A stretch of 64,000 nt of DNA from Alicyclobacillus sp. (GCF_023511815.1 NZ_JAIMAV010000006.1:1-64000), one strand, 5' to 3'; shown: positions 33,025 through 43,663, counted from the first letter of the stretch. Made by a program: numbers and translations. The notes: a model not told the origin generated them from the letters alone.

Positions 33025-33860
33025 TCCGCCGCCTCCCCCGTGCGCTGGCAGTACTCGGTCAACACGCCGTGCGCCTCCTTCGGATGGATGAAGGCGATGC
33101 GCTTGCCCAACCCGCCCGGCCGGGGCCGCTCGTCAATGAGCCGAACCCCCGCCTGTTTGAGCGCATCCAGCGCCGCGTCGATGTCGTCGACCCGATAGGC
33201 GACGTGATGCAGGCCCGGCCCGCGCTTTTCGAGGAATTGCGCAATCGGACTGTCGGGCGCCGTCGGCTCCAGCAACTCCAGGTGCAGATCCCCGGCGCGG
33301 ACGAACACCGCGCGCACCCGCTGGTCGGGGATCAGCTCATCCCGCTCCACCGTCAGGCCGAGGTGCCGGGTGTAAAACGGCAACGCCTCGGCGATGCTCC
33401 TCACCGCGATGCCAATGTGATCGACCTGCTTGGCCACCGGCTCCACCGGCGGCAGGTCCGTCAGGTCGCGGAGTTTGACATGGCTGCGGATGAACGAGGC
33501 GACGTCCTCAATCCGCGTACCCGGCGTGAACACCATGGCGATCCCGTGGGACTTCAACACCGGGATGTCCTCCTCCGGGATCACGCCTCCGCCGATGACG
33601 AGGATGTCGTCCGCCTGGCGTTCGCGCAGAAGGCGCACGACCTCCGGGAACAGCTCCATGTGCGCCCCGGACAGGCTGGACAGCCCGATGCAGGCGACGT
33701 CCTCCTGGATGGCCGTGTCGACAATCTGTTCCGGCGTCTGACGAAGGCCGGTGTAGATCACTTCCATGCCCTGATCGCGCAACCCCTGGGCGATCACCAA
33801 CGCGCCGCGGTCATGGCCGTCCAGCCCGGGTTTGGCAATCAACACGCGTATCTGCTGCAT
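33021..33860 (-). CDS. B12-binding domain fused to methylmalonyl-CoA epimerase
   Basis: A 279-residue fusion. Residues 1-130 are a methylmalonyl-CoA mutase C-terminal B12 domain with the DxHxxG motif (Asp14-x-His16-x-x-Gly19 in GLDGHDRG), GLSSLSGAH and VIGGGVIP. After a short linker, residues 145-270 are an epimerase (glyoxalase fold) with metal ligands in [20 protein letters not shown] and GVLTEY. This joins the small mutase subunit's cobalamin site to the enzyme that supplies the (R)-substrate. ATG at 33860 matches usual B12-domain starts ([12 protein letters not shown]); an earlier ATG at 33899 is possible. It lies between mutase and carboxyltransferase genes. Confidence 0.9.
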   Translation of the reverse strand: MQQIRVLIAKPGLDGHDRGALVIAQGLRDQGMEVIYTGLRQTPEQIVDTAIQEDVACIGLSSLSGAHMELFPEVVRLLRERQADDILVIGGGVIPEEDIPVLKSHGIAMVFTPGTRIEDVASFIRSHVKLRDLTDLPPVEPVAKQVDHIGIAVRSIAEALPFYTRHLGLTVERDELIPDQRVRAVFVRAGDLHLELLEPTAPDSPIAQFLEKRGPGLHHVAYRVDDIDAALDALKQAGVRLIDERPRPGGLGKRIAFIHPKEAHGVLTEYCQRTGEAAE

Positions 33861-33906
33861 CGATTGAGCCCCCATCCGTGTCTTTGGCGGATCGTTCATT
33901 CATCCA

Positions 33907-35568
33907 TCAGAACACCGCCGGACGATACTCGCCGAACACCCCGCGCAACGTATCGCAGATCTCTCCCAGGGTTGCGAACACGCGCACCGCCTGGATGATC
34001 TTCGGCATCAGGTTGTCGGTGCTCTCCGCCGCGCGGCGCAACTCGACCAGGGCCTCCCGCACCGGCCCCTCGGCGCGCTCCGCCCGGAGTTTGGCCAGTC
34101 GCTCGGCCTGCACCCGTCCGATGGCCGGATCCACGCGCAGAATTTCCGGCGGCTTCTCCTGATCCACCGTGAACCGGTTGACCCCGACCACCACCTGTTC
34201 CCCGCGCTCAATCGCCATCTGCGTGTCGTACGCCGCGCGGCGAATCTCCTGCTGCACGTACCCCTGCTCGATGGCCGCGACCGCGCCGCCCAGCTCGTCG
34301 ATGTAATCGATGTACTTCCAGGCCGCCGCCTCGATGGCGTCGGTCAGCGATTCGACATAGTAGCTTCCGCCGAGCGGATCGATGGTGTCGGTGAGACCGC
34401 TTTCGTACGCGAGAATCTGCTGGGTGCGAAGGGCCAACCGCGCGGAATCCTCGGTGGGAAGCGCCAGCGCCTCGTCGCGCGCATTGGTGTGCAGGCTCTG
34501 CGTCCCGCCGAGGATGGCGGCCATGGCCTGGACCGTGACGCGGACGACGTTGTTGTCCGGCTGTTGTGCGGTCAGGGTGCTGCCCGCCGTCTGCGTGTGG
34601 AAACGAAGCTGCAACGAGCGCGGATTCTTGGCTCCGAACCGCTCCCGCATGATCTTCGCCCACATGCGGCGAGCGGCGCGGAACTTGGCGATCTCTTCAA
34701 AGAAGTCGTTGTGCGCATTGAAAAAGAACGACAGCCGCGGGGCGAATTCGTCCACCACAAGCCCCCGGTCGATGGCCGCCTGCACATACGCGATGGCGTT
34801 GGCCAGCGTGAACGCCACCTCCTGCACCGCGGTCGATCCCGCCTCGCGGATGTGATACCCGCTGATGGAGATGGTGTTCCAGTTGGGCACCTCTTTCGAA
34901 CAGAATTCGAAGATATCGGTGATGAGCCGCATCGACGGCTTGGGCGGAAAGATGTACGTCCCACGCGCCGCGTACTCCTTGAGGATGTCGTTTTGAACGG
35001 TGCCCGAGACCTGGTCCCAGCGCACCCCCTGTTGCTCCGCCACCACCAGGTACATGGCGAGCAGGACCGACGCCGGGGCATTGATGGTCATCGACGTGGA
35101 CACCCGGTCGAGCGGGATATCCTTGAGCAGCGTCTGCATGTCCAACAGGGATGAGATGGACACCCCCACCTTGCCGACCTCGCCGCGCGCCATCGGGTGA
35201 TCCGCGTCGTAACCGATCTGCGTCGGCAGGTCGAACGCGGTGCTCAGTCCCGTCTGGCCCTGTTCCAAAAGGTACCGGAACCGCTGATTGGTCTGCTCCG
35301 CCGAGCCGAAACCGGCGTACTGGCGCATGGTCCAGAACCGGCCGCGGTACATCGTCGGCTGAATCCCGCGCGTGTACGGAAACTCCCCGGGGAACCCGAG
35401 CTTCTCGATGTAGTCCTCCTCCGACACCACCCCGTCGCGGGGCGTGTACAGCCGCCGAATCGGAATGTCCGACCCGTTTACAAATTTCTCCTTTCGCTCC
35501 GGCCGCTTTGCGAGCGCCCGCTCGACGCGGTCCTCCCACGCTCGCGCGCGTTCTTCCAACTCCGCCAT
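33907..35568 (-). CDS. mcmA: Methylmalonyl-CoA mutase, large (catalytic TIM-barrel) subunit
   Basis: A 553-residue mutase N-terminal domain: [24 protein letters not shown], given by its conserved parts; [51 protein letters not shown] and [10 protein letters not shown] are all characteristic. No cobalamin domain is attached; the adjacent fusion gene supplies it. It converts (R)-methylmalonyl-CoA to succinyl-CoA, the end of valine, isoleucine and odd-chain degradation. ATG at 35568 follows GGAGGGAAGGCGCCC. Downstream of lipA-lipB and the bkd operon. Confidence 0.95.
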   Translation of the reverse strand: MAELEERARAWEDRVERALAKRPERKEKFVNGSDIPIRRLYTPRDGVVSEEDYIEKLGFPGEFPYTRGIQPTMYRGRFWTMRQYAGFGSAEQTNQRFRYLLEQGQTGLSTAFDLPTQIGYDADHPMARGEVGKVGVSISSLLDMQTLLKDIPLDRVSTSMTINAPASVLLAMYLVVAEQQGVRWDQVSGTVQNDILKEYAARGTYIFPPKPSMRLITDIFEFCSKEVPNWNTISISGYHIREAGSTAVQEVAFTLANAIAYVQAAIDRGLVVDEFAPRLSFFFNAHNDFFEEIAKFRAARRMWAKIMRERFGAKNPRSLQLRFHTQTAGSTLTAQQPDNNVVRVTVQAMAAILGGTQSLHTNARDEALALPTEDSARLALRTQQILAYESGLTDTIDPLGGSYYVESLTDAIEAAAWKYIDYIDELGGAVAAIEQGYVQQEIRRAAYDTQMAIERGEQVVVGVNRFTVDQEKPPEILRVDPAIGRVQAERLAKLRAERAEGPVREALVELRRAAESTDNLMPKIIQAVRVFATLGEICDTLRGVFGEYRPAVF

Positions 35569-35623
35569 GGGCGCCTTCCCTCCCGTCCGCCGATCCACGC
35601 ACATCCACGCCCATCCAAACCGG

Positions 35624-35725
35624 TCAATGCCGGTTCCTTCCGACGACACCGCCCAACACCCAGATCACGCCCATCACGACGATGGCCGCCACGACCATGA
35701 TGGTCGCCGTCGTTGCCAGGGACAC
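35624..35725 (-). CDS. Putative 33-residue single-span membrane peptide
   Basis: GTG at 35725 is seven bases after GAGGTG. The product starts [20 protein letters not shown] and continues [13 protein letters not shown]: one hydrophobic helix with a short basic end. It fills the gap between lipB and the mutase gene on the same strand. Coding by such a short frame is supported only by the ribosome binding site and the clean helix-plus-basic-tail composition. No family recognised. Confidence 0.4.
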   Translation of the reverse strand: MSLATTATIMVVAAIVVMGVIWVLGGVVGRNRH

Positions 35726-35731
35726 CCATGC

Positions 35732-36439
35732 TCACCTCGCTTCCGCCGCGTCCTCCGGTGCTCCCGAACCGGTCTCGCCCGCGAGGAACACCGCCTCGAA
35801 GGATCGCTTCAAACGCCACTCCCAGGCGGCGAAGTCCTGGGTGCGGCCAAGGAGCCTTTCCACCGAGGTCACCCCGCGATCGGCGATGCCGCACGGGACA
35901 ATCAGCTGAAAATGCGCCAGGTTGGTGTTGACGTTCAGCGCCAGCCCGTGATAGGTGACGAACTCCCCCGACGGCCGTCTGCGCGCCCGAACGCCGATGG
36001 CGCAGACCTTGTCGGCGCCGACCCACACACCGGGATACTCCTTCTCGCGCCCCGCCCGAACGCCGTCTTCCGCGAGCGCCCGGATGACGACCTCCTCCAA
36101 CATGCGGACATACCGGCCGATGTCATTCCCCCAGGGTGCCAGGTGAAGCACCGGATACAGCACCCATTGGCCAGGCCCGTGGTAGGTGACGTCGCCGCCG
36201 CGATCGACCTCGCGCACCTCGATGCCGAGCGACCGCAGGCGCTCGCGGCCCATCAGGATGTGGTCGAAGGTGCCGCTGCGCCCGACGGTGATGGTCGGCG
36301 GATGCTCCACGGCAAAGACCGTCTGCGCGTCGTCCTCGCCGCGAAGCAGGCGCTCGGCCTGCTCCGTCTGAATGGCCAGGGCCTCGTCGTACCCCATGCG
36401 GCCGAGGCTCACCCACCGAACGGAAGGTTCGAGGTTCAT
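35732..36439 (-). CDS. lipB: Lipoyl(octanoyl) transferase
   Basis: A 235-residue Lip[20 protein letters not shown], catalytic Lys144 in GADKVCAIG and nucleophile Cys183 in [14 protein letters not shown]. It moves octanoyl from ACP to lipoyl domains. Bacillus normally uses LipM/LipL rather than LipB, so a proteobacterial-type LipB is notable. ATG at 36439 overlaps the lipA stop (ATGA). The nearby lipoylated E2 (bkdB) is an obvious client. Confidence 0.92.
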   Translation of the reverse strand: MNLEPSVRWVSLGRMGYDEALAIQTEQAERLLRGEDDAQTVFAVEHPPTITVGRSGTFDHILMGRERLRSLGIEVREVDRGGDVTYHGPGQWVLYPVLHLAPWGNDIGRYVRMLEEVVIRALAEDGVRAGREKEYPGVWVGADKVCAIGVRARRRPSGEFVTYHGLALNVNTNLAHFQLIVPCGIADRGVTSVERLLGRTQDFAAWEWRLKRSFEAVFLAGETGSGAPEDAAEAR

Positions 36440-37443
36440 CGCCGTCCCTCCTGCACCGGCTCCACCGCGGTCTCGGGTGCGTCGTTCAGGTGCCGCGCCC
36501 GCTCCTCGGCCGGCAGCGACTGCAGCGGGACGCCGTTGGCGCGCAACACCTGTTGATGCGCGTGGTAGGAGCTTCGCACCAACGGGCCCGATTCCACATG
36601 GGCGAACCCGCGCTGGAGCCCCTCGCCGCGCAGGCGCAGAAACTCGGTCGGCGTGTAGAACTTCTCAACCATCAAGTGCCGCTTGGTCGGTTGCAGGTAC
36701 TGCCCGATGGTGAGGATGTCCACCCGCACCGCGCGCAGGTCGTCCATGGTCTCGAGAATCTCTTCAAACGTCTCGCCGACGCCCACCATGATGCTCGACT
36801 TGGTGCGAATGTCGGGGCGCATCTCCTTGGCCCGGCGCAGGAGTTCCAGGGAGCGGTCGTATTTGGCCTTGGATCGGACGCGGTCGGACAGCCGGCGGAC
36901 CGTCTCCACGTTGTGATTGAGAATGTCGGGAGAGGCGTCCATGACTACCCGCAGAGCGTCCCAGTTGCCCTGAAAATCCGGGATCAGCACCTCCACGCCG
37001 CAGTTGGGCACGCGCTCCCGGATGGCGCGAATGGTCGCCGCGAAGATGGACGCTCCGCCGTCCTCCAGGTCGTCTCTGGCCACGCTCGTGACCACCACGT
37101 GCTGCAATCCCATGGCGACCACCGCGTCCGCCACCCGGGCGGGTTCCATCAAATCCACATGGCTCGGCCGCCCGCTCGTCACGGCGCAGAACCGGCACGC
37201 CCGCGTGCACACGTCGCCGAGAATCATGAACGTCGCCGTGCGGTGCTCCCAGCACTCATAGATATTGGGACAGCGCGCCTCCTCGCACACCGTGTGCAGA
37301 GAACGGCCGCGCATGATGTTCTTCAGATCTTTGAAGTTCGGCCCGGTGCGGATCTGCACCTTGAGCCAATCGGGCCGGTTTTTCGCTTGTTCCCGGATGG
37401 CCTCGTCTCGGATGCGTCGCTTCTCCAACAGCTTCGGGTCCAC
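36436..37443 (-). CDS. lipA: Lipoyl synthase
   Basis: A 335-residue radical-SAM enzyme with the LipA auxiliary cluster motif [12 protein letters not shown] and the radical SAM motif CTRACRFC, both intact. It inserts two sulfurs into octanoyl-lysine on lipoyl domains. GTG at 37443 has GGAAGG eight bases upstream; an ATG at 37470 is possible. Coupled to lipB, and following bkdB after 180 bp with a GC hairpin between, so it is probably controlled apart from or attenuated relative to the bkd operon. Confidence 0.94.
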   Translation of the reverse strand: MDPKLLEKRRIRDEAIREQAKNRPDWLKVQIRTGPNFKDLKNIMRGRSLHTVCEEARCPNIYECWEHRTATFMILGDVCTRACRFCAVTSGRPSHVDLMEPARVADAVVAMGLQHVVVTSVARDDLEDGGASIFAATIRAIRERVPNCGVEVLIPDFQGNWDALRVVMDASPDILNHNVETVRRLSDRVRSKAKYDRSLELLRRAKEMRPDIRTKSSIMVGVGETFEEILETMDDLRAVRVDILTIGQYLQPTKRHLMVEKFYTPTEFLRLRGEGLQRGFAHVESGPLVRSSYHAHQQVLRANGVPLQSLPAEERARHLNDAPETAVEPVQEGRR

Positions 37444-37541
37444 CGCACTCACCTTCCTCACGCCGTCCATCCCCCGATGGACCGGCCTGGTAACAACCCT
37501 AGTGTAGACCATCCACCGGTGAAATCAAAGCGGCAGTCCAA

Positions 37542-37564
37542 GGGCCCCGGCGGCGCCGGGGCCC
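37542..37564 (-). terminator. GC-rich hairpin after bkdB
   Basis: GGGCCCCGG (37542-37550) and CCGGGGCCC (37556-37564) form a perfect 9-bp stem with a 5-base loop, about 60 bp past the bkdB stop. No T-tract follows, so it may reduce rather than stop transcription into lipA. Confidence 0.45.
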
Positions 37565-37625
37565 GATGCCCGCCTGTCGGCGGCAGTCGTCCGGTGAAGG
37601 GGGTGCCCCCCACACCGTGCGGCGG

Positions 37626-38975
37626 TCAGTACAGCGGCGTGTCCGGGCCGAAGGCCTCCACGCGCTCGCGCACGGCGCGCAGGAATTGCCCCGCAACCCA
37701 ACCGTCCAGCACGCGGTGGTCGAGGGACATGCACAGATTCACCATGCTTCGGATGGCAATCATGTCGTCCACCACCACCGGCCGCTTGACGATGGTCTCC
37801 ACCGACAGGATGGCCGCCTGCGGCGTGTTGAGAATCGGTTGCGACAACACGGAGCCGAACGCGCCGGTGTTGTTGACGGTGAAGGTGCCGCCCTCCACGT
37901 CGGCCAGGGTCAGCCGCCCGGAGCGCGCCCGCACCGCGAGATCGTGAATGGCGTGCGCCAGCCCCGCGATGGACAGCCGGTCGGCGTCCCGGATCACCGG
38001 CACGTGCAGACCCTCGTCGGACGCCACCGCGATGGAGATGTGGATGCGTTTGTGCACGTGAATCGCGTCGTCCATCCACGAGGCGTTGACCGTCGGATGC
38101 TGCTTCAACGCTTCGACGGCCGCTTTGATGAAAAACGGCAGGTACGTCAACGGGACCCCCTCGCGCCGCTCGAAGTCGCGCTTCACCCGCTCGCGCAACT
38201 CCACCAGGCGCGTCACGTCCGCCTCGACCATGGTCCACGCGTGCGGCGCCTCGCGCTTGGACGCCACCATCCGGCGGGCGATGGCCCGGCGAATGGGACT
38301 TGCCGCGACCACCTCGACGTCCCTGAACCGCCGGTTCTCTCCGTCCGTCTCTCGCACCGCTCGATCCCGCGGCCCGTCCACACCCTTGCCCGCGCCGGGC
38401 AGTGCGCCCACCGCGGCGGCCTCCTGCTTCACCGGCGCCACATCCGGGACGGTGTGGCGCTCTTTGCGCTGACGGTCGATGTACGCCAGCACGTCCTTGC
38501 GCGTGATTCGCCCGCCCTCTCCGGTGCCGGTGACCTCCGCCAGGTCCACCCCGTGTTCGGCCGCCAGACGAAGCACCGCCGGCGAAAAACGGCCGCCCGG
38601 CGCGCGCCGGTGCGCCGCGTGGACGGCCGGAGCGGATGCCTCCTCGCCCGCGCCGTCCCGCCCGGCGAGCCGGGTCTCCCGCGACGGCTCCGCCTGCGGC
38701 GCATGCGCCCCGGAAGGCGCCTCACGGCCGGAGGCGGGGGGCTCGCCGCTGATGCGGCAGATCACCGTGCCGACCCGAACCGTCTCTCCCTCCGGGACGA
38801 GGATCTCCTCCAGCGTTCCCGAGAAATCCGACGGGATCTCCGCCCGCACCTTGTCGGTGACCACCTCGGCCAGCGGTTCGTATTTCTCAACCGGGTCACC
38901 GACTTGTTTCAACCACTTTTCAATCGTCCCCTCCGTCACACTCTCGCCCAACTGCGGCATCCGCACGTCCGGCAT
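37626..38975 (-). CDS. bkdB: Branched-chain alpha-keto acid dehydrogenase E2 (dihydrolipoamide acyltransferase)
   Basis: A 449-residue E2: lipoyl domain with TDKVRAEIPS (lipoyl Lys about residue 43), a Pro/Ala-rich linker, the E3-binding domain FSPAVLRLAAEHGVDLAEVTG, a second linker and the catalytic domain with NTGAFGS and the active-site DHRVLDG. It passes acyl groups from E1 to CoA. ATG at 38975 follows GAGGAGG. Last gene of the bcd-lpd-bkdAA-bkdAB-bkdB operon. Downstream lipA/lipB make its lipoyl group. Confidence 0.93.
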   Translation of the reverse strand: MPDVRMPQLGESVTEGTIEKWLKQVGDPVEKYEPLAEVVTDKVRAEIPSDFSGTLEEILVPEGETVRVGTVICRISGEPPASGREAPSGAHAPQAEPSRETRLAGRDGAGEEASAPAVHAAHRRAPGGRFSPAVLRLAAEHGVDLAEVTGTGEGGRITRKDVLAYIDRQRKERHTVPDVAPVKQEAAAVGALPGAGKGVDGPRDRAVRETDGENRRFRDVEVVAASPIRRAIARRMVASKREAPHAWTMVEADVTRLVELRERVKRDFERREGVPLTYLPFFIKAAVEALKQHPTVNASWMDDAIHVHKRIHISIAVASDEGLHVPVIRDADRLSIAGLAHAIHDLAVRARSGRLTLADVEGGTFTVNNTGAFGSVLSQPILNTPQAAILSVETIVKRPVVVDDMIAIRSMVNLCMSLDHRVLDGWVAGQFLRAVRERVEAFGPDTPLY

Positions 38976-39012
38976 ACGCACGCACCTCCTCGGGACGCCC
39001 CCGGCGTCCGCT

Positions 39013-39996
39013 TCAGAACCGGGCCAGCGCCCGCATCGCCTCCGCCACCCCGTCCACGCTCAGCATGTACGCCTTCTCCAGCGTCGGCGCAAATCCCATC
39101 GCCGGGACCTCCGGGCCCGCCAGCCGCCGGATCGGCGCGTCCAGGTCAAACAGGGCGTGCTCGGCGATCATCGCCGACACTTCGGCGCCCACCCCGCAGA
39201 CCTTATTGTCCTCATGGACAATCAACACCTTTCCCGTCCTCCGGGCGGCCTCCAGAATCGCCTCCTCGTCGAGCGGCCGCAGCGTTCGCAGATCCAACAC
39301 GTGCGCCGAGATCCCGTCGTCCGCGAGCCGCCCCGCGGCCTCCAGCGCCAGATGGACGCCGAGCCCGTAGGTGATGACGGTGATGTCGTCGCCCTCCCGC
39401 TGCACCTTCGCCCGCCCAATCGGCACCGGATCGTCCGACTCGGCGACCTCCCCGCGCACCGACCGGTACAGCTTCTTGTGCTCGAAATACAGAACCGGGT
39501 CCGGATCACGGATGGCGGCGCGCAGCAGCCCGGCGGCGTCCGCCGGTGTGGCCGGCGTGACCACCTTCAGCCCCGGCACGTGGGTGAACAGAGCCTCGAC
39601 ACTCTGCGAGTGATACAGCGCCCCGTGCACCCCGCCTCCGTAGGGCGCCCGGATCACCATCGGGCAGTTCCAGTCGTTGTTGGACCGGTAGCGCATTTTC
39701 GCAGCCTCGGAGATGATCTGGTTGACCGCCGGGAGGATGAAATCGGCGAACTGGATCTCCGCCACGGGGATGAGCCCCGCCGCCGATGCGCCGATGGCCA
39801 CCCCGACGATGGCGGATTCCGTCAACGGGGTGTCGATCACGCGGGCTTCCCCGAACCGCTCCAGAAGCCCCTGTGTGACCCGGAACACGCCGCCGCGCAC
39901 GCCAACATCCTCGCCGAGAACGAACACGCGCGCATCGCGGGCCATCTCCTCGGCCAGGGCGTCGTGGATCGCCTCGATGTACAGCTTGACGGCCAT
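39013..39996 (-). CDS. bkdAB: Branched-chain alpha-keto acid dehydrogenase E1 beta
   Basis: A 327-residue TPP-enzyme beta subunit: VFVLGEDVGVRGGVFRVTQGL, DTPLTESAIVGVAIGAS, PYGGGVHGALYHSQS and DPDPVLYFEHKKLYR match BCKDH E1 beta. Together with E1 alpha it decarboxylates branched 2-oxo acids. ATG at 39996 follows GAGGAGGTGTGAGGGG and is four bases after the bkdAA stop. Confidence 0.93.
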   Translation of the reverse strand: MAVKLYIEAIHDALAEEMARDARVFVLGEDVGVRGGVFRVTQGLLERFGEARVIDTPLTESAIVGVAIGASAAGLIPVAEIQFADFILPAVNQIISEAAKMRYRSNNDWNCPMVIRAPYGGGVHGALYHSQSVEALFTHVPGLKVVTPATPADAAGLLRAAIRDPDPVLYFEHKKLYRSVRGEVAESDDPVPIGRAKVQREGDDITVITYGLGVHLALEAAGRLADDGISAHVLDLRTLRPLDEEAILEAARRTGKVLIVHEDNKVCGVGAEVSAMIAEHALFDLDAPIRRLAGPEVPAMGFAPTLEKAYMLSVDGVAEAMRALARF

Positions 39997-40000
39997 CCCC

Positions 40001-41002
40001 TCACACCTCCTCGGCGTACACGTGGTGCATCAAGGTCTCCGGCGCGGCGTACGGGGCTCGCTCCGCGTACTCGGTGGCCTCGTCCACCTCGGCCCGGATG
40101 GTCTGCCGCATCCGTTCCTCCGCCTCTTCGTCGAGCAATCCGACGGAGACGAGGTACTGGCGCATTCTTTCAATCCCATCCCCTCTGCGCGCCTCCTCGA
40201 CCTCCTCGCGGGATCGGTACGACCGATCATCGTCGTCGCTGGAGTGCGGCGACAGCCGGTAGGTCTTCGCCTCAATCAGCGTCGGTCCGCCCCCCCTGCG
40301 CGCCTTGTCGACGGCCTCGCGGACCACCCGGTACACCTCGAGCGCGTCCATGCCGTCGACGATGACCCCTTCGAAGCCGTATCCCTGCGCCCGGTCCGCG
40401 ACGTTGGCGCAGGCCAGCTGGCGCCGCTCCGGCACCGAGATGGCGTACTTGTTGTTCTCGCAGAAAAAGATCACGGGGAGCTTGTGGACACCCGCGAAGT
40501 TCAGCGCCTCGTGAAAGTCCCCCTGATTGCTGGTGCCTTCCCCGAAGGACACGTAGCACACCGCGTCCTCGCCGCGCATCTTCATCGCCAGCGCAATTCC
40601 GACGGCGTGCGGAATCTGGGTGCCCACGGGGCTCGATCCGCTGAGGATCCGCAACCGCCTGTCCCCGTAGTGGCCCGGCATCTGGCGGCCGCCGCTGTTC
40701 GGATCCTCCGCCTTGGCGAAGGCGGCCAACAGCTCGGTGCGCGCCGTGTGGCCCCAGATCAGGACCAGGCACAGATCTCGATAGTACGGGCACAGCCAAT
40801 CCCGGCCGCGGTCCAGCGCGAATCCGGCCCCGGCCTGGGCCGCCTCCTGTCCCTGGCAGGAGATGACGAAAGGAACCTTGCCCGCCCGGTTGAGTAGCCA
40901 CATGCGCTCATCCACCGCGCGGGCGAGCGCCATGTAGCGGTACATCTCCAACACCTGCGCGTCCGTCAGGCCCAGCGCCCGGTGCCTCGGCACATCCGCC
41001 AT
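40001..41002 (-). CDS. bkdAA: Branched-chain alpha-keto acid dehydrogenase E1 alpha
   Basis: A 333-residue E1 alpha with TPP motif (VSFGEGTSNQGDFHEALNF ... FCENNKYAIS), RQMPGHYG and the BCKDH-specific PHSSDDDDRSYR loop, which distinguishes it from pyruvate E1. ATG at 41002 follows GAGAGGGG. It supplies branched acyl-CoA either for energy or for fatty-acid starter units. Confidence 0.92.
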   Translation of the reverse strand: MADVPRHRALGLTDAQVLEMYRYMALARAVDERMWLLNRAGKVPFVISCQGQEAAQAGAGFALDRGRDWLCPYYRDLCLVLIWGHTARTELLAAFAKAEDPNSGGRQMPGHYGDRRLRILSGSSPVGTQIPHAVGIALAMKMRGEDAVCYVSFGEGTSNQGDFHEALNFAGVHKLPVIFFCENNKYAISVPERRQLACANVADRAQGYGFEGVIVDGMDALEVYRVVREAVDKARRGGGPTLIEAKTYRLSPHSSDDDDRSYRSREEVEEARRGDGIERMRQYLVSVGLLDEEAEERMRQTIRAEVDEATEYAERAPYAAPETLMHHVYAEEV

Positions 41003-41033
41003 CGCACAACCCCTCTCTCCCATTCCGAATGGT

Positions 41034-42461
41034 TCAGCCGTGGATGGCAATCCCATCCACCGCCAGGGCCGCTTCGCCGAGCGCCTCCGCCAGGGTGGGA
41101 TGCGGGTGCACGGTGTGGGCCATCTCCCACGGTGTGGCGTTGAGCACCCTGGCCAGCGCCCCTTCCGCAATCAGGTCCGTGACACGCGGTCCAATCATGT
41201 GCACGCCGAGGACGTCGTCCGTGTCCCGGTCGGCGACCACCTTCACAAATCCCTCCGGCGCCCCGTACACCAGCGCCTTGCCGTTGGCCTTGAACGAAAA
41301 CTGCCCGCAGACCACCTCACACCCGCGTGACCGCGCCTCGGCCTCCGTCAGGCCGACGCTGGCCACCTCCGGCCGGCTGTAGGTGCAGCGCGGCATCATC
41401 GTGTAGTCGATGGGCTTCGGCGTCCGGCCCGCCATCACCTCGACCGCGTGGATTCCCTCATGCATCGCCACGTGCGCGAGTTGAAGCCCCCCAATCACGT
41501 CACCCACCGCGAAGATGTTCGGCTCCGCCGTCCGGTAGTGCTCGTCGACGACCACCGCGCCGCGATTGACCCGGACCTCGGTGGCCTCGAGCCCCAGTCC
41601 GTCCGTGACGGGCTCACGCCCGACGGCCACCAGCACCACCTCGGCGGCCACGCGCTCCCGGGCTCCGCTCTCCTCCTGGACCACGTCCACCGCCACGCCC
41701 TCTTCCGTCACGTCGGCCGTCTCGGTCAACACGCGTACCCTTGTCATCACCCGCACACCGCGCTTCTTCAGGAGCCGGGCCAACTCGCGGGACACCGCCT
41801 CGTCCTCCTGCGGCAACACCTGCGCCAGCGCCTCCACCAGGGTCACCCGAACGCCGAAGTCAGCCATCATGGAGGCCCACTCCACCCCGATGGCGCCCGC
41901 GCCCACAATCAACATAGACGCCGGGAGGCGAGAGAGTTCCAGCGCGTGGTCGCTGGAGATGACGCGCGTGCCGTCGAACGGCAACCCCGGCAGCGCCTTC
42001 GCCCGGGAACCGGTGGCGATGAGAAGGAATCGCGGGGTCAGAATCATCCGGTCTCCGTCCCGTTCGACCGCCACCGCACCGGCCTGCGGCGAGAAGATGG
42101 ACGGCCCCATCACGCGCCCCACCCCGGGGATCACCTCGACACCGTGCTTTTTCATCAGGAACTCGACGCCCTGGTGAAGCTGGCTGACCACCCGCCGTTT
42201 GCGCGCCATGGCCTGCTCCAGGTTGAGCGCGGCGGGCCCGGTGTCGACGCCGTATTCCGCGGCCTCCCGGGCGGTGCTGAGGACCTCCGCCGTCCGCAGC
42301 AGCGCCTTGCTGGGGATGCATCCCCGATGCAGGCACGTTCCCCCCAGTTTGTCGCGTTCCACCACCGCCGCTTTCATTCCCAGTTGAGCCGCCCGAATGG
42401 CCGCCGCGTACCCTCCGACGCCGCCACCGATGACGACCAGGTCGTAGCTTGCTTCAGCCAC
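41034..42461 (-). CDS. lpdV: Dihydrolipoyl dehydrogenase (E3)
   Basis: A 475-residue flavoprotein: FAD site [19 protein letters not shown], redox disulfide [18 protein letters not shown] site [15 protein letters not shown] and C-terminal catalytic [13 protein letters not shown]. It reoxidises the lipoyl group of E2. GTG at 42461, six bases after AAAGGGGG, is preferred to the ATG two codons earlier; it overlaps the bcd stop by eight bases. Confidence 0.93.
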   Translation of the reverse strand: MAEASYDLVVIGGGVGGYAAAIRAAQLGMKAAVVERDKLGGTCLHRGCIPSKALLRTAEVLSTAREAAEYGVDTGPAALNLEQAMARKRRVVSQLHQGVEFLMKKHGVEVIPGVGRVMGPSIFSPQAGAVAVERDGDRMILTPRFLLIATGSRAKALPGLPFDGTRVISSDHALELSRLPASMLIVGAGAIGVEWASMMADFGVRVTLVEALAQVLPQEDEAVSRELARLLKKRGVRVMTRVRVLTETADVTEEGVAVDVVQEESGARERVAAEVVLVAVGREPVTDGLGLEATEVRVNRGAVVVDEHYRTAEPNIFAVGDVIGGLQLAHVAMHEGIHAVEVMAGRTPKPIDYTMMPRCTYSRPEVASVGLTEAEARSRGCEVVCGQFSFKANGKALVYGAPEGFVKVVADRDTDDVLGVHMIGPRVTDLIAEGALARVLNATPWEMAHTVHPHPTLAEALGEAALAVDGIAIHG

Positions 42462-43563
42462 GCCCATCCCCCTTTCGGCCGAGCGCGCTCTTCTCCCCGC
42501 GGATGAAGCTGCTGCGCACCTGCCGCATGGTCTCAATCCGTTGCTCCGCCAGTCGGTTGGCCGCCCGATGGGAGGGGATGCCTTCTCGTTGCGCGAGATC
42601 GTAGAGATTGCGCATGATCTCGTAGATCCCCTCGACCTTCTTGCGGGCCCGTTCCGGGTGATACCCCTCCAGTTCGTCGGCGACGTTGATCAAACCACCC
42701 GCGTTGATCACGAAATCCGGTGCGTACAGGATGCCTCTTTCGTGCAACAGGTCTCCGTGCCGGTCGTCCGCCAACTGGTTGTTCGCGGACCCCGCGATGG
42801 CCTGGCAGCGGAGTTTGGGGATGGTGTCGTCGTTGAGCACGCCGCCCAGCGCGCAGGGCGCCAGGATGTCGCACGGCACAGACAGGATGTCCGCCGGCGC
42901 CACCACCTCCGCGTCCAACTCGGACTTGGCGCGGGCCAACGCCTCCTGGTTGATGTCCGTCACAATCAACCGCGCCCCGTGCTCGTGCAACAGCTGCGCC
43001 AACGCAAAGCCCACGCTGCCGAGTCCCTGGATGGCCACCGTGCGCCCCGCCACGTCGTCGGTCCCGAACACCTGGCGGGCGGTCGCCTGCAGCCCGCGAA
43101 AGACGCCGAGCGCCGTCATGGGGCTCGGATTGCCGCTCGATCCGTACGCCTGCGACACCCCGGTGACATAATCGGTCTCCAGGTGGATCAGGTCCATGTC
43201 GCGGACGTCCGTCCCCACGTCCTCAGCGGTGATGTACCGGCCGCCGAGGCTTTGAATGTACCGCCCGAGCGCGCGGAACAGAGCCTCCGATTTATCCGTC
43301 TTCGGATTGCCGATGACGACAGTCTTGCCGCCGCCCAGGTTGAGCCCCGCCGCCGCGGCCTTGTAGGTCATTCCGCGCGCCAAGCGCAGCGCGTCGAGCA
43401 GCGCGTCCTCCTCGGACGCGTACGTCCACATGCGGCAACCGCCCAGCGCGGGGCCGAGGGTCGTGTCGTGGATCGCGATGATGGCCCGAAGTCCGGACGC
43501 GCGATCGTGGCAGAAGACCACCTGTTCATAGCCGTATTGTTCCAGATATGAGAAAAGCTCCAT
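42454..43563 (-). CDS. bcd: Leucine (branched-chain amino acid) dehydrogenase
   Basis: A 369-residue Glu/Leu/Phe/Val dehydrogenase: [10 protein letters not shown], catalytic Lys in [23 protein letters not shown]-like [13 protein letters not shown], and the NAD site [16 protein letters not shown]. It oxidatively deaminates Leu, Ile and Val to the keto acids used by the following E1. ATG at 43563 follows GAGGAGG. First gene of the operon, with a perfect sigma-54 promoter 85 bp upstream. The usual Bacillus genes ptb and buk are absent. Confidence 0.94.
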   Translation of the reverse strand: MELFSYLEQYGYEQVVFCHDRASGLRAIIAIHDTTLGPALGGCRMWTYASEEDALLDALRLARGMTYKAAAAGLNLGGGKTVVIGNPKTDKSEALFRALGRYIQSLGGRYITAEDVGTDVRDMDLIHLETDYVTGVSQAYGSSGNPSPMTALGVFRGLQATARQVFGTDDVAGRTVAIQGLGSVGFALAQLLHEHGARLIVTDINQEALARAKSELDAEVVAPADILSVPCDILAPCALGGVLNDDTIPKLRCQAIAGSANNQLADDRHGDLLHERGILYAPDFVINAGGLINVADELEGYHPERARKKVEGIYEIMRNLYDLAQREGIPSHRAANRLAEQRIETMRQVRSSFIRGEKSALGRKGDGRG

Positions 43564-43647
43564 GCCCGTTGCCTCCTCGGTGTACAAGCATACCACGAAC
43601 CTCAGGAAATCCAAACCAATCCACCCATGGGGCCGCCACCAGCATAA

Positions 43648-43663
43648 AGCAAGTCGCGTGCCA
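43648..43663 (-). promoter_or_regulatory. Sigma-54 (-24/-12) promoter of the bkd operon
   Basis: On the minus strand TGGCAC-GCGAC-TTGCT (43663-43648) matches the sigma-54 consensus TGGCACN5TTGCW at all positions. It lies 85 bp before the bcd start. The neighbouring activator gene encodes a sigma-54 interaction motif. Confidence 0.92.

Noticed and set aside
31108-33198. Long + strand frame (696 codons) opposite the carboxyltransferase
   Set aside because: Antisense to a full-length carboxyltransferase; no domain; shadow.
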